Assembly: GCA_945910665.1 (NCBI GenBank)
Contig: CAMDZK010000079.1
Location: 1-5,825 of the forward strand
Direction of reading: 5' to 3'
Source: an uncultured Peptostreptococcaceae bacterium
GTDB lineage: Bacteria > Bacillota > Clostridia > Tissierellales > Peptoniphilaceae
DNA: 5,825 bases
A model generated the notes under the pieces. The model did no database searches and had not been told where the DNA came from. It saw only the letters and a program-made list of their open reading frames with translations. The position numbers were made by a program, and so were the translations under genes. Positions 1-5,825 of this stretch are shown one piece after another. Numbering within the stretch: the stretch's first letter is position 1; each line of letters starts with the position of its first letter.

Positions 1-44
1 TATTCATAATTCCATTGATAAAAAGTATGTTAAGTGGAAAATTA

Positions 45-52
45 GAAGGGAG
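45..52 (+). promoter_or_regulatory. Ribosome-binding site that sets the oppA start
   Basis: The purine-rich stretch GAAGGGAG lies 7 bases before the ATG at 60. This is good Shine-Dalgarno spacing and favours that ATG over the in-frame TTG at 15 and ATG at 27, which would put non-signal residues ahead of the lipoprotein signal peptide. The rest of the 59-base leader holds only a possible -10 box (CATAAT, 5-10). Its -35 partner would lie outside the window, so no promoter is called. Confidence 0.8.
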
Positions 53-59
53 TGTAAAC

Positions 60-1796
60 ATGAAAAAATCATTCAGATGGCTTGCTCTTCTACTTGTCAT
101 GGCGATGCTTTTAGCAGCGTGCGGTGGCAGTGGAAACGAAGCAGGGAGTACAGAAGCCTCTGGTACAGATGCGGCAGGCACAGACGTAGGTCCCGAAACA
201 ACTGAAGCTGCAGGTTCTGAAGCGACTGGTGGAGAAGTAACCACGGGAGGAAAATACTTACGTACGAATAACTCATCAGAACCTGGATCCTTAGACCCAG
301 CGCTTGCGCAAGGAACCCATGATTCCTGGATTTTACAACACGTTTTTGAAAGACTCATGACCTATGACCAAGAAGGAAACCTCGTTCCTGGTATGGCAAA
401 AGAAGAACCTGTCATTAGTGAAGACGGACTTACTTATACGTTCACATTAAAAGATGACATTAAATGGTCCAATGGCGAACCTGTAACCGCACAAGACTTC
501 GAGTTTTCATGGAAACGCGTTGCAGACCCTGAACTGGCAGCAGACTATGCGTATCAACTCTACTACATCGAAGGAATGGAAGAGTTTAACACAGGGGAAG
601 ACCTCAATGGCGATGGAAAAGTGGCAACATGGGATGACTTAGGCGTCAAAGCTCTCGACGATAAAACCTTAGAAGTGAAACTCGTTGCTCCAACTGGATT
701 CTTCACAGAATTAACCGCGTTCTACACGTATTCACCAGTCAACAAAGCAAATGTAGAAGCGAATCCAAACTGGGCAAATTCTCCTGAAAACTATGTCTGT
801 AATGGACCTTTCAAACTTGCCCGTTGGGATCATAACCAAAAAATCATCTTAGACAAAAACCCAGAATACTACAATGCAGATGCAGTTAAAATTGATGGGA
901 TTGACATGGACGTATTAGATGATGACAACACTTCTTATCAAAAATACGATGGAGGTGAATACGATTTAGTCGTGAAAATGCCTCCAGCAGTCACAGGTGA
1001 AAAACTCGCAACAGGTGACCCAGAACTCGTATTAGGACCACAAGTTGGAACGTATTACTACAACTTCAATCATGAAGTCCCTCCATTTAACAATCCAAAA
1101 GTACGTCAAGCCTTTGCTCTTGCCTTAGACCGTGAAGTCATTACAAGAGATATCTCTAAAGGTGGGGAAGTACCTGCAGAAGGAATCGTTCCATTTGGTC
1201 TATTGGATGAAAATGGAAAAGAATATCGTGACAGCATGCCAAATGCAATCTCTTTTGACCCTGCAAAAGCAAAACAACTTCTCGATGAAGGGCTAGCAGA
1301 AGAAGGAATGGATGTGAGCGTATTTAGCAACATGACCATTCTGTTCAATACTTCTGAAGCACACCGTATTATCGCGCAAGTTGCACAACAAATGTGGAGA
1401 GAACACTTAGGCGTTGAAATTGGCCTTGAAAACGTAGAGTTCCAAGTTAAACTCGACCGTGAAAAAGCAGGGGATTACCAAATCTCTCGTGCGGGTTGGA
1501 TTGGCGACTACGCAGACCCATTAACTATGCTTGACTTATGGTACAGCACATCCAGCTACAACGATGCAAACTACAATAATCCAGAATACGATGCGTTAAT
1601 CGACACCGCTCGTGGAACGGGTGATCAGAAAGCGCGCTTCGATGCAATGCGTAAAGCAGAGAAAATGATGACAGACGATATGGTCGTTTGCCCAGTGTAT
1701 TTCTACACATTACCTTATTTAGTAAAACCAAATATTGAGGGTGTATATAAAACTTTATTGAACTATCCAACCCTCACGTACGTAGAAATTAAGTAA
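60..1796 (+). CDS. oppA: Oligopeptide ABC transporter substrate-binding lipoprotein OppA
   Basis: A 578-residue extracellular peptide-binding protein of the SBP_bac_5 (OppA/DppA) family, which captures peptides and hands them to the OppBC channel. Residues 1-20 form a lipoprotein signal peptide (KK/R n-region, Leu/Ala/Met-rich core), with lipobox LAAC and the lipidated cysteine at C21. Residues 22-64 are a Gly/Ser/Thr/Ala/Glu tether without Lys, Arg or aromatic residues. The folded domain starts near 65. Family landmarks are EPGSLDPALAQ (74-84), DDIKWSNGEPVTAQDF (132-147), NGPFKL (248-253), GTYYYNFN (330-337), NNPKVRQAFALALDR (344-358) and RAGWIGDYADP (477-487). By alignment from memory, D483 matches the E. 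coli OppA aspartate that binds the peptide amino end. Residues 181-192 form an EF-hand-like loop. Mature-domain cysteines are C247 and C544. The start at 60 is supported by its ribosome-binding site and the signal peptide. Peptide length preference cannot be read; a DppA/AppA-like specificity is possible. Confidence 0.93.
   Translation: MKKSFRWLALLLVMAMLLAACGGSGNEAGSTEASGTDAAGTDVGPETTEAAGSEATGGEVTTGGKYLRTNNSSEPGSLDPALAQGTHDSWILQHVFERLMTYDQEGNLVPGMAKEEPVISEDGLTYTFTLKDDIKWSNGEPVTAQDFEFSWKRVADPELAADYAYQLYYIEGMEEFNTGEDLNGDGKVATWDDLGVKALDDKTLEVKLVAPTGFFTELTAFYTYSPVNKANVEANPNWANSPENYVCNGPFKLARWDHNQKIILDKNPEYYNADAVKIDGIDMDVLDDDNTSYQKYDGGEYDLVVKMPPAVTGEKLATGDPELVLGPQVGTYYYNFNHEVPPFNNPKVRQAFALALDREVITRDISKGGEVPAEGIVPFGLLDENGKEYRDSMPNAISFDPAKAKQLLDEGLAEEGMDVSVFSNMTILFNTSEAHRIIAQVAQQMWREHLGVEIGLENVEFQVKLDREKAGDYQISRAGWIGDYADPLTMLDLWYSTSSYNDANYNNPEYDALIDTARGTGDQKARFDAMRKAEKMMTDDMVVCPVYFYTLPYLVKPNIEGVYKTLLNYPTLTYVEIK
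600..635 (+). other. EF-hand/dockerin-like calcium loop encoded in oppA
   Basis: OppA residues 181-192 read DLNGDGKVATWD. They match the 12-residue EF-hand loop at positions 1 (D181), 3 (N183), 5 (D185), 6 (G186), 8 (V188) and 12 (D192). The D-x-N-G-D-G-x-V-x-x-x-D form is closest to a dockerin half-repeat. It lies between the conserved YAYQLYYIEG helix region and LGVKALDDKTLEV, where my recollection of Bacillus and E. coli OppA has a shorter, unrelated connector. Only one loop is present and no dockerin-type helix follows, so this is probably a local metal-stabilised turn rather than a cohesin-binding module. Calcium binding is inferred. Confidence 0.6.
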
Positions 1797-1804
1797 CATT
1801 CGTG

Positions 1805-1842
1805 AAAGAGTTTCGGCAGTTGCTCTGCCGGAACTCTTTTTT
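1805..1842 (+). terminator. Intercistronic hairpin with T-run between oppA and oppB
   Basis: The left arm AAAGAGTTTCGGCAG (1805-1819) pairs with the right arm CTGCCGGAACTCTTT (1825-1839) across the loop TTGCT. This gives 15 pairs with one G-U wobble, followed by a T-run at 1837-1842. It has the shape of an intrinsic terminator, yet the oppB ribosome-binding site begins two bases after the T-run and no second promoter is evident in the 61-base gap. It is best read as a leaky terminator or a 3' stabilising structure that keeps oppA mRNA above oppBCDF mRNA. Confidence 0.85.
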
Positions 1843-1857
1843 GAAAGGTAGGACCGT

Positions 1858-2790
1858 ATGCTAAAATTCATATTGAAACGTTTGGCGATGGCAGTGGTCA
1901 CCATTTGGGTGATTATTACGGCAACATTCTTTTTAATGAAAGCCATCCCCGGGGACCCTTTCCGTAAAGAAGGGAAAATGCCAGAATCGATTTATGAAAA
2001 TCTCCTGGCAAAATATGGGCTAGACAAACCCATAGAAGAACAATATGTTATTTACTTAAAAAACATCTTACGTGGTGACTTAGGCGCCTCCATGAAGTCA
2101 AAAGTTGAAACAGTCAACGATATGATTACTCGTGGCACACCAGTTTCTTTTCAAATTGGTGCGCAGGCATTATTGGTGGCCATACTCATAGGACCTGCAC
2201 TAGGAGCCTTTGCGGCCCTGTATCAAAATAAGGCCCCTGATTATGTGATGATGATTATTGCAATTGTTGGAATTTCCGTTCCATCGTTTATTTTAGCCAC
2301 TGTATTCATTCAATTTGTCGCGAAGGGAAGTAACTTTTTTCCCATTGGAGGATGGGGTACTTTTGCCCATACGATTTTACCCTCCTTTACTCTCGCGCTC
2401 ATGCCACTGGCGTCCATGGCGCGGATGATGCGTTCGTCCATGTTAGAAGTATTGGGACAAGATTACATAAAAACGGCACGATCAAAAGGGATTAGTGAAA
2501 TTGGCGTCATCATGAAACACGCAGTTCGTAATGGAATCTTGCCCATCGTTTCCCAATTAGGTACCACCATCTCGAACTTACTCGTGGGATCTTTTGTCGT
2601 AGAAAAAATCTTCGGGCTCCCAGGCATTGGCCGCTTCTTGGTTGACTCTGTTATCAATCGTGACTATACGCTCATTATGGGCATTACGATTTTCTATGGC
2701 GTCGTTCTCATCACGATGCTATTAATTGTAGACATCGTATATATTCTTGTAGACCCACGTATTAAACTGACAGGAGGGACTTCTTCATGA
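1858..2790 (+). CDS. oppB: Oligopeptide ABC transporter permease OppB
   Basis: A 310-residue inner permease subunit (BPD_transp_1 family) that forms the peptide channel with OppC. The N-terminal LKFILKRLAMAVVTIWVI, followed by a membrane span and AIPGDPF (29-35), is typical of OppB/DppB. Hydrophobic spans, judged by eye, lie near 8-29, 98-121, 128-154, 172-190, 228-250 and 273-299. Residues 30-97 form the external loop between spans 1 and 2. The cytoplasmic EAA-type loop that docks on the ATPase is at about 202-229 (DYIKTARSKG ... ILP). FGLPGIGRFLVDSVINRDY (252-270) and the ending VDPRIK (298-303) are also family landmarks. The ATG at 1858 follows AAAGGTAGGA (1844-1853). Its stop overlaps the oppC start as ATGA. 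Length is normal for the family and no disruption is seen. Confidence 0.95.
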   Translation: MLKFILKRLAMAVVTIWVIITATFFLMKAIPGDPFRKEGKMPESIYENLLAKYGLDKPIEEQYVIYLKNILRGDLGASMKSKVETVNDMITRGTPVSFQIGAQALLVAILIGPALGAFAALYQNKAPDYVMMIIAIVGISVPSFILATVFIQFVAKGSNFFPIGGWGTFAHTILPSFTLALMPLASMARMMRSSMLEVLGQDYIKTARSKGISEIGVIMKHAVRNGILPIVSQLGTTISNLLVGSFVVEKIFGLPGIGRFLVDSVINRDYTLIMGITIFYGVVLITMLLIVDIVYILVDPRIKLTGGTSS

Positions 2791-3719
2791 TGAAATATGA
2801 CGCAGAACTCTTTTCTCCTGCAATGAAAGATGATGTGAATGTCGACAAAATTCATCGCCCTTCCTTGAAATATTGGGCGGATGTACGAAGGAGACTATGG
2901 AAGAATAAATTGGCGATGACTGGTTTTTTTATCATCGTGATTATCGTCATTCTTGCAATTGTTGCCCCTATGTTTAGTGGCTACACGTATTTTGAACAAA
3001 ATTATGCGCGCATCAATGTAAAACCCGACGGACAAAATCTATTTGGTACCGACAACATCGGTAGAGACCTATTTACACGGGTTTGGGTTGGGACGAGATA
3101 TTCCTTAATTATCGGAATACTAGCTGCATTTTTCGATTTTATCATCGGTGTAACCTATGGTGGAATTGCGGGGATGGCCAATCGAAAAGTCGACGCAGTC
3201 ATGATGCGTATTGCAGAAATCGTGTACTCCATTCCCTATATGCTCATCGTCATTTTGCTTTCTGTCACCTTTAGTTCATCTCAAGGTATAAGTTTACTCA
3301 CCATGGTTATCGCCATGAGTTTAGCGGGGTGGGTACCCATGGCAATTCTCGTCCGTGGACAAGTATTACAGCTAAAAGAAAATGACTATGTTATGGCTTC
3401 TCAATCCATCGGTGCGAAAAAAGGATATATTCTAAAAAACCACATCATCCCAAACACACTAGGACCCATTTTGGTAAACGTCACCCTGACGATACCAAGG
3501 GCAATCTTTTCAGAAGCAACCTTAAGTTTTATGAGTTTAGGATTAAACCCTCCAACCCCATCGTTGGGTGTGCTCTCCAATGAAGGATTGCAAGGATTAC
3601 AAATAGGATTGGCCTATCAAGTACTTTTCCCAGCACTTGTCATATCGCTGTTAATGTTTGCTTTTAACGTGTTTGGTGACGGTGTTAGAGATGCCTTAGA
3701 CCCAAGATTGAGGAAATAA
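2787..3719 (+). CDS. oppC: Oligopeptide ABC transporter permease OppC
   Basis: A 310-residue second permease subunit (BPD_transp_1 with an OppC-type N-terminal domain) that pairs with OppB in the membrane. A roughly 40-residue cytoplasmic N-terminal segment ending in RRRLWKNKLAM precedes span 1 (about 45-63). The external segment carries NLFGTDNIGRDLFTRVWVG (84-102), the hallmark of OppC/DppC. Further spans, by eye, are near 106-129, 140-162, 167-188, 222-246 and 277-298. The EAA-type coupling loop is DYVMASQSIGAKKG through HIIPN (200-223). The end, GDGVRDALDPRLRK, is typical. AGGAGGG (2772-2778) serves two adjacent ATGs at 2787 and 2790; the first overlaps the oppB stop by 4 bases (ATGA), and which one is used is uncertain. 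The stop overlaps the oppD start by one base. Confidence 0.95.
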   Translation: MMKYDAELFSPAMKDDVNVDKIHRPSLKYWADVRRRLWKNKLAMTGFFIIVIIVILAIVAPMFSGYTYFEQNYARINVKPDGQNLFGTDNIGRDLFTRVWVGTRYSLIIGILAAFFDFIIGVTYGGIAGMANRKVDAVMMRIAEIVYSIPYMLIVILLSVTFSSSQGISLLTMVIAMSLAGWVPMAILVRGQVLQLKENDYVMASQSIGAKKGYILKNHIIPNTLGPILVNVTLTIPRAIFSEATLSFMSLGLNPPTPSLGVLSNEGLQGLQIGLAYQVLFPALVISLLMFAFNVFGDGVRDALDPRLRK

Positions 3720-4714
3720 TGATGAAGAAGATATTAGATGTAAAAAACTTGGCGGTGTCCTTTCAAACATTCTTTGGCGAAGTCGAGGCAGTGCGTGATA
3801 TTAGTTTTCACCTCAATGTAGGAGAAACCTTAGCGATTGTTGGAGAATCAGGAAGTGGGAAGAGCGTAACGGCCAACTCGATTGTACAGCTTCTTCCACA
3901 GCCTCCTGCTATTTATAAAAGCGGAACCATCGTCTTCCAAGGAGAAGAGTTGCTCACCAAACCGCGTAAAGAAATGGAAGGTATTCGCGGGAAGAAGATT
4001 TCGATGGTATTCCAAGATCCGATGACATCCTTAAATCCGACAATGCGTGTCGGCACACAGATTGTTGAAGGTGTGAAAAAGCATAAGGATATTACCAACG
4101 AAGAAGCAAATAAGCTAGCCATCGATGTGCTCCGTTTAGTCGCAGTCCCCCAACCTGAAAAACGGATTAAGCAGTATCCCCATGAGTTTTCCGGTGGGAT
4201 GAGGCAAAGGGTTATGATTGCCATCGCCATGGCCAATAACCCAGACATCCTCATCGCCGATGAACCGACGACTGCTTTAGACGTTACGGTCCAAGCGCAA
4301 ATCTTGGATTTGATGAAGAAAATCCAAATTGAACGGGGCACATCAATCATTTTGATTACCCATGACTTGGGTGTCGTTGCGGATATGGCCGATCGCGTCG
4401 CTGTAATGTATGCGGGGCAAATTGTCGAAGAAGGACTTTCCACAGAAATTTTTGGCGAACCAAAACACCCGTACACCATCAATTTACTTCGCGCTGTACC
4501 GAAACTGACGATGGATCGTTCGGAGACCCTATATAGTATTCCTGGTTCTCCACCTGATCTGTATATACCACCGAAGGGATGTTCCTTCTACGACCGCTGT
4601 GACCGAGCTCTTCGCATTTGTAAAGAACACATACCTGACTTTACAAAGCATTCCAACACTCATCAAAGTCGATGTTGGCTACACCATCCACAAGCAAAGG
4701 AGGCTGGCCTATGA
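3719..4714 (+). CDS. oppD: Oligopeptide ABC transporter ATP-binding protein OppD
   Basis: A 331-residue cytoplasmic ATPase that powers peptide import as a dimer partner of OppF. All nucleotide-binding motifs are intact: Walker A GESGSGKS (42-49), Q-loop Q99 in VFQDPMTSLNP, signature FSGGMRQR (157-164), Walker B ILIADEP (177-183) with catalytic E182, D-loop TALD (185-188) and switch H215. The C-terminal oligopeptide-transporter extension contains KHPYT (249-253), PGSPPDL (275-281) and cysteines C288, C294, C301 and C319. Structures of related transporters show these four cysteines holding a [4Fe-4S] cluster; that role here is inferred. The start lies in TAATGATG: the ATG at 3719 overlaps the oppC stop, and the adjacent ATG at 3722 sits 8 bases from GAGG (3710-3713), so either may be used. 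The stop overlaps the oppF ATG. Confidence 0.95.
   Translation: MMKKILDVKNLAVSFQTFFGEVEAVRDISFHLNVGETLAIVGESGSGKSVTANSIVQLLPQPPAIYKSGTIVFQGEELLTKPRKEMEGIRGKKISMVFQDPMTSLNPTMRVGTQIVEGVKKHKDITNEEANKLAIDVLRLVAVPQPEKRIKQYPHEFSGGMRQRVMIAIAMANNPDILIADEPTTALDVTVQAQILDLMKKIQIERGTSIILITHDLGVVADMADRVAVMYAGQIVEEGLSTEIFGEPKHPYTINLLRAVPKLTMDRSETLYSIPGSPPDLYIPPKGCSFYDRCDRALRICKEHIPDFTKHSNTHQSRCWLHHPQAKEAGL
4696..4703 (+). promoter_or_regulatory. Strong ribosome-binding site that sets the oppF start
   Basis: AAAGGAGG, a near-complete match to the 16S anti-Shine-Dalgarno, lies inside the end of oppD and 7 bases before the ATG at 4711. It decides against the upstream in-frame ATG at 4672, which has no such site and would add 13 residues unlike the family start. 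Confidence 0.9.
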
Positions 4715-5676
4715 ACCGAGAACCAGTATTACAAGTAAAAGACCTAAAAAAATACTTCAATGTGGGTGGTGGAAAGCTCAAAGCCGTGGATGGGCTTACC
4801 TTTGATATTTACAAAGGAGAGACCTTAGGACTCGTGGGAGAATCTGGATGTGGAAAATCCACCGCGGGGCGAACGATTCTACGCTTATATAAACCGACAG
4901 GTGGCCAAGTGCTCTTTGAAGGACAAGACGTATTTTCTGCGTCCGAAAGACAAATGAAAGATCTGCGCAAAAACATGCAAATGATCTTTCAAGACCCCTA
5001 TGCATCGTTGGATCCTCGCATGACCGTCACGGATATTGTGGCAGAACCTTTTGACATACACGGATTATATAAAAAAGAAGAAGAACGCACCAGAAAAGTA
5101 ATGGAGCTTTTAGAACTCGTAGGACTTGGTGAAGAACATGCGCTTCGCTTCCCGCACGAATTCTCTGGTGGCCAAAGGCAGAGAATTGGGGTAGCGCGGG
5201 CGATGGCGTTAGACCCTGAGTTTATCGTCTGTGACGAGCCCATTTCCGCACTCGACGTATCAATCCAAGCGCAAGTGGTCAATCTCTTAAAAGAAATCCA
5301 GCAAGAAAAGGGAATTACGCTTTTATTTATTGCCCATGACCTTTCGATGGTCCGTTATATCTCTGACCGCGTGTGCGTCATGTACTTAGGACAGATGATG
5401 GAGCTCGCCCCCTCAGAGCTTCTATACAGTAACCCTGTCCATCCCTATACGAGAGCGCTTTTGTCGGCAATTCCAATTCCTGATCCTGAAATTCAAAAAG
5501 ACAGAAAGCGCATCGAGTTAAAAGGAGATGTGCCTAGTCCGATCGACCCAAAAGAAGGATGTCGATTTGTCGACCGATGCGCCTACGCCATCGATATTTG
5601 TAGACAAGTGACTCCGGAACAAAGAGAATTTGAACCCCAACACTTCGTACGCTGCCATCGTGCAGGAGAAGTGTAA
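4711..5676 (+). CDS. oppF: Oligopeptide ABC transporter ATP-binding protein OppF
   Basis: A 321-residue second cytoplasmic ATPase of the importer. The N-terminal VLQVKDLKKYFNVGGGKLKA (6-25) is typical of OppF/DppF. Its catalytic set is complete: Walker A GESGCGKS (43-50), Q-loop Q94 in IFQDPYASLDP, signature FSGGQRQR (151-158), Walker B FIVCDEP (171-177) with E176, D-loop SALD (179-182) and switch H209. The C-terminal extension has HPYTRALLSAIP (244-255), GDVPSP (272-277) and cysteines C284, C290, C297 and C315, spaced exactly as in OppD and likely [4Fe-4S] ligands. The ATG at 4711 shares ATGA with the oppD stop and has AAAGGAGG 7 bases upstream, so the product begins MNREPVLQ. It is the last gene of the operon; a hairpin follows within a few bases of the stop. 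Confidence 0.95.
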   Translation: MNREPVLQVKDLKKYFNVGGGKLKAVDGLTFDIYKGETLGLVGESGCGKSTAGRTILRLYKPTGGQVLFEGQDVFSASERQMKDLRKNMQMIFQDPYASLDPRMTVTDIVAEPFDIHGLYKKEEERTRKVMELLELVGLGEEHALRFPHEFSGGQRQRIGVARAMALDPEFIVCDEPISALDVSIQAQVVNLLKEIQQEKGITLLFIAHDLSMVRYISDRVCVMYLGQMMELAPSELLYSNPVHPYTRALLSAIPIPDPEIQKDRKRIELKGDVPSPIDPKEGCRFVDRCAYAIDICRQVTPEQREFEPQHFVRCHRAGEV

Positions 5677-5678
5677 AC

Positions 5679-5714
5679 AAAAAAAGCTCGTGCCTTTGAG
5701 GCAACGAGCTTTTT
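5679..5714. terminator. Bidirectional intrinsic terminator between oppF and ychF
   Basis: The arm AAAAAGCTCGTGCCT (5681-5695) pairs with AGGCAACGAGCTTTTT (5699-5714) around the loop TTG, leaving one bulged A on the right arm. On the + strand a five-T run (5710-5714) follows the GC stem. On the - strand the A-run at 5679-5685 gives seven Ts. It can therefore end both the opp operon and the oncoming ychF transcript, and is probably stronger for ychF. Confidence 0.9.
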
Positions 5715-5825
5715 AAACGTTGAAACGAAAGAGAACGACATCTCCTTCTTGCATAATATGTTCTTTGCCTTCGAAACGAACCAGTCCTTTTTCTTTTGCC
5801 TTCACCACCGAACCTGAGTCCAGGA
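5713..5825 (-). CDS. ychF: YchF family redox-regulated ATPase/GTPase, C-terminal fragment
   Basis: The - strand is open from the window edge to the TAA at 5713-5715, giving 36 complete codons that end in [18 protein letters not shown]. The pattern G-K-x-Y/H-I/V-x-x-x-G-D-V-x-x-F-x-F-N-V at the extreme C terminus is diagnostic of YchF (an Obg-related P-loop protein that prefers ATP, implicated in ribosome binding and stress responses), where it closes the TGS domain. The upstream residues [18 protein letters not shown] fit the segment just before it. Most of the gene, including its P-loop, lies beyond the window. It converges on oppF, and its stop codon overlaps the terminator arm by two bases. 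No functional link to the peptide importer is implied. Confidence 0.85.
   Translation of the reverse strand, partial: LDSGSVVKAKEKGLVRFEGKEHIMQEGDVVLFRFNV

Noticed and set aside
15..42. Possible promoter TTGATA (15-20) with GAAAAT (37-42)
   Set aside because: The -10 match is poor and the implied start would fall inside the ribosome-binding site, leaving no usable leader.
15..59. Upstream in-frame TTG (15) and ATG (27) as alternative oppA starts
   Set aside because: They would add residues ahead of a complete lipoprotein signal peptide, and the good ribosome-binding site at 45-52 serves the ATG at 60.
600..635. Complete dockerin domain in OppA, implying a cellulosome link
   Set aside because: Only one 12-residue loop is present. 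The second repeat and flanking dockerin helices are missing, and no cohesin or carbohydrate gene is nearby.
3083..3274. Short + strand open frame inside oppC
   Set aside because: It is wholly contained in oppC in another frame, lacks a ribosome-binding site and recognisable motif, and gives a Cys/His/Arg-rich product typical of a chance frame.
3913..4482. A 189-codon open frame on the - strand inside oppD
   Set aside because: It lies antisense to a fully convincing oppD with intact ATPase motifs. Its product is Ser/Ile/Pro-rich with no recognisable motif, as expected for a shadow of biased codon use.
4672..4710. Upstream in-frame ATG at 4672 as the oppF start
   Set aside because: It lies inside the OppD cysteine tail, lacks a ribosome-binding site and adds 13 non-family residues. 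The ATG at 4711 has AAAGGAGG at ideal spacing.
3719..5676. One of the two ATPases being catalytically degenerate, as in some heterodimeric ABC proteins
   Set aside because: Walker A, Q-loop, signature, Walker B glutamate, D-loop and switch histidine are all present in both OppD and OppF.

Overview
The window holds one complete five-gene oligopeptide ABC importer operon on the + strand (oppA-oppB-oppC-oppD-oppF), followed by the tail of a convergent gene on the - strand that reads as the C terminus of the GTPase/ATPase YchF. The organism is most likely a low-GC Gram-positive (Bacillota, Clostridia or Bacilli). The binding protein is a lipoprotein with a LAAC lipobox and a long hydrophilic tether, ribosome-binding sites are strong AGGAGG types, and codon use is AT-leaning. 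The genus cannot be read from the sequence.

Layout: 1-59 is a truncated leader with the oppA ribosome-binding site. 60-1796 is oppA. 1797-1857 is a short gap with a strong hairpin and T-run, then the oppB ribosome-binding site. 1858-5676 is oppB, oppC, oppD and oppF, with every junction overlapping by 1 to 4 bases (ATGA, TAATG, ATGA), so translation is probably coupled. 5679-5714 is a hairpin that can end transcription from both sides. From 5713 to the window end is the 3' end of ychF, read leftward.

How the genes work together: lipid-anchored OppA captures extracellular peptides and delivers them to the OppB/OppC membrane channel. OppD and OppF hydrolyse ATP inside the cell to drive import. 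Both ATPases have complete catalytic motifs, and both carry a C-terminal four-cysteine set with identical spacing, as expected for the [4Fe-4S]-binding tail of this transporter family. The hairpin after oppA probably lets the binding protein be made in excess over the membrane and ATPase subunits.

Most of the window is ordinary, and I see no undescribed multi-gene system. The most distinctive feature is a near-perfect EF-hand/dockerin-type calcium loop in OppA. There are no mobile elements, CRISPR repeats, tRNA or rRNA genes, and no gene-free stretch over 300 bases.
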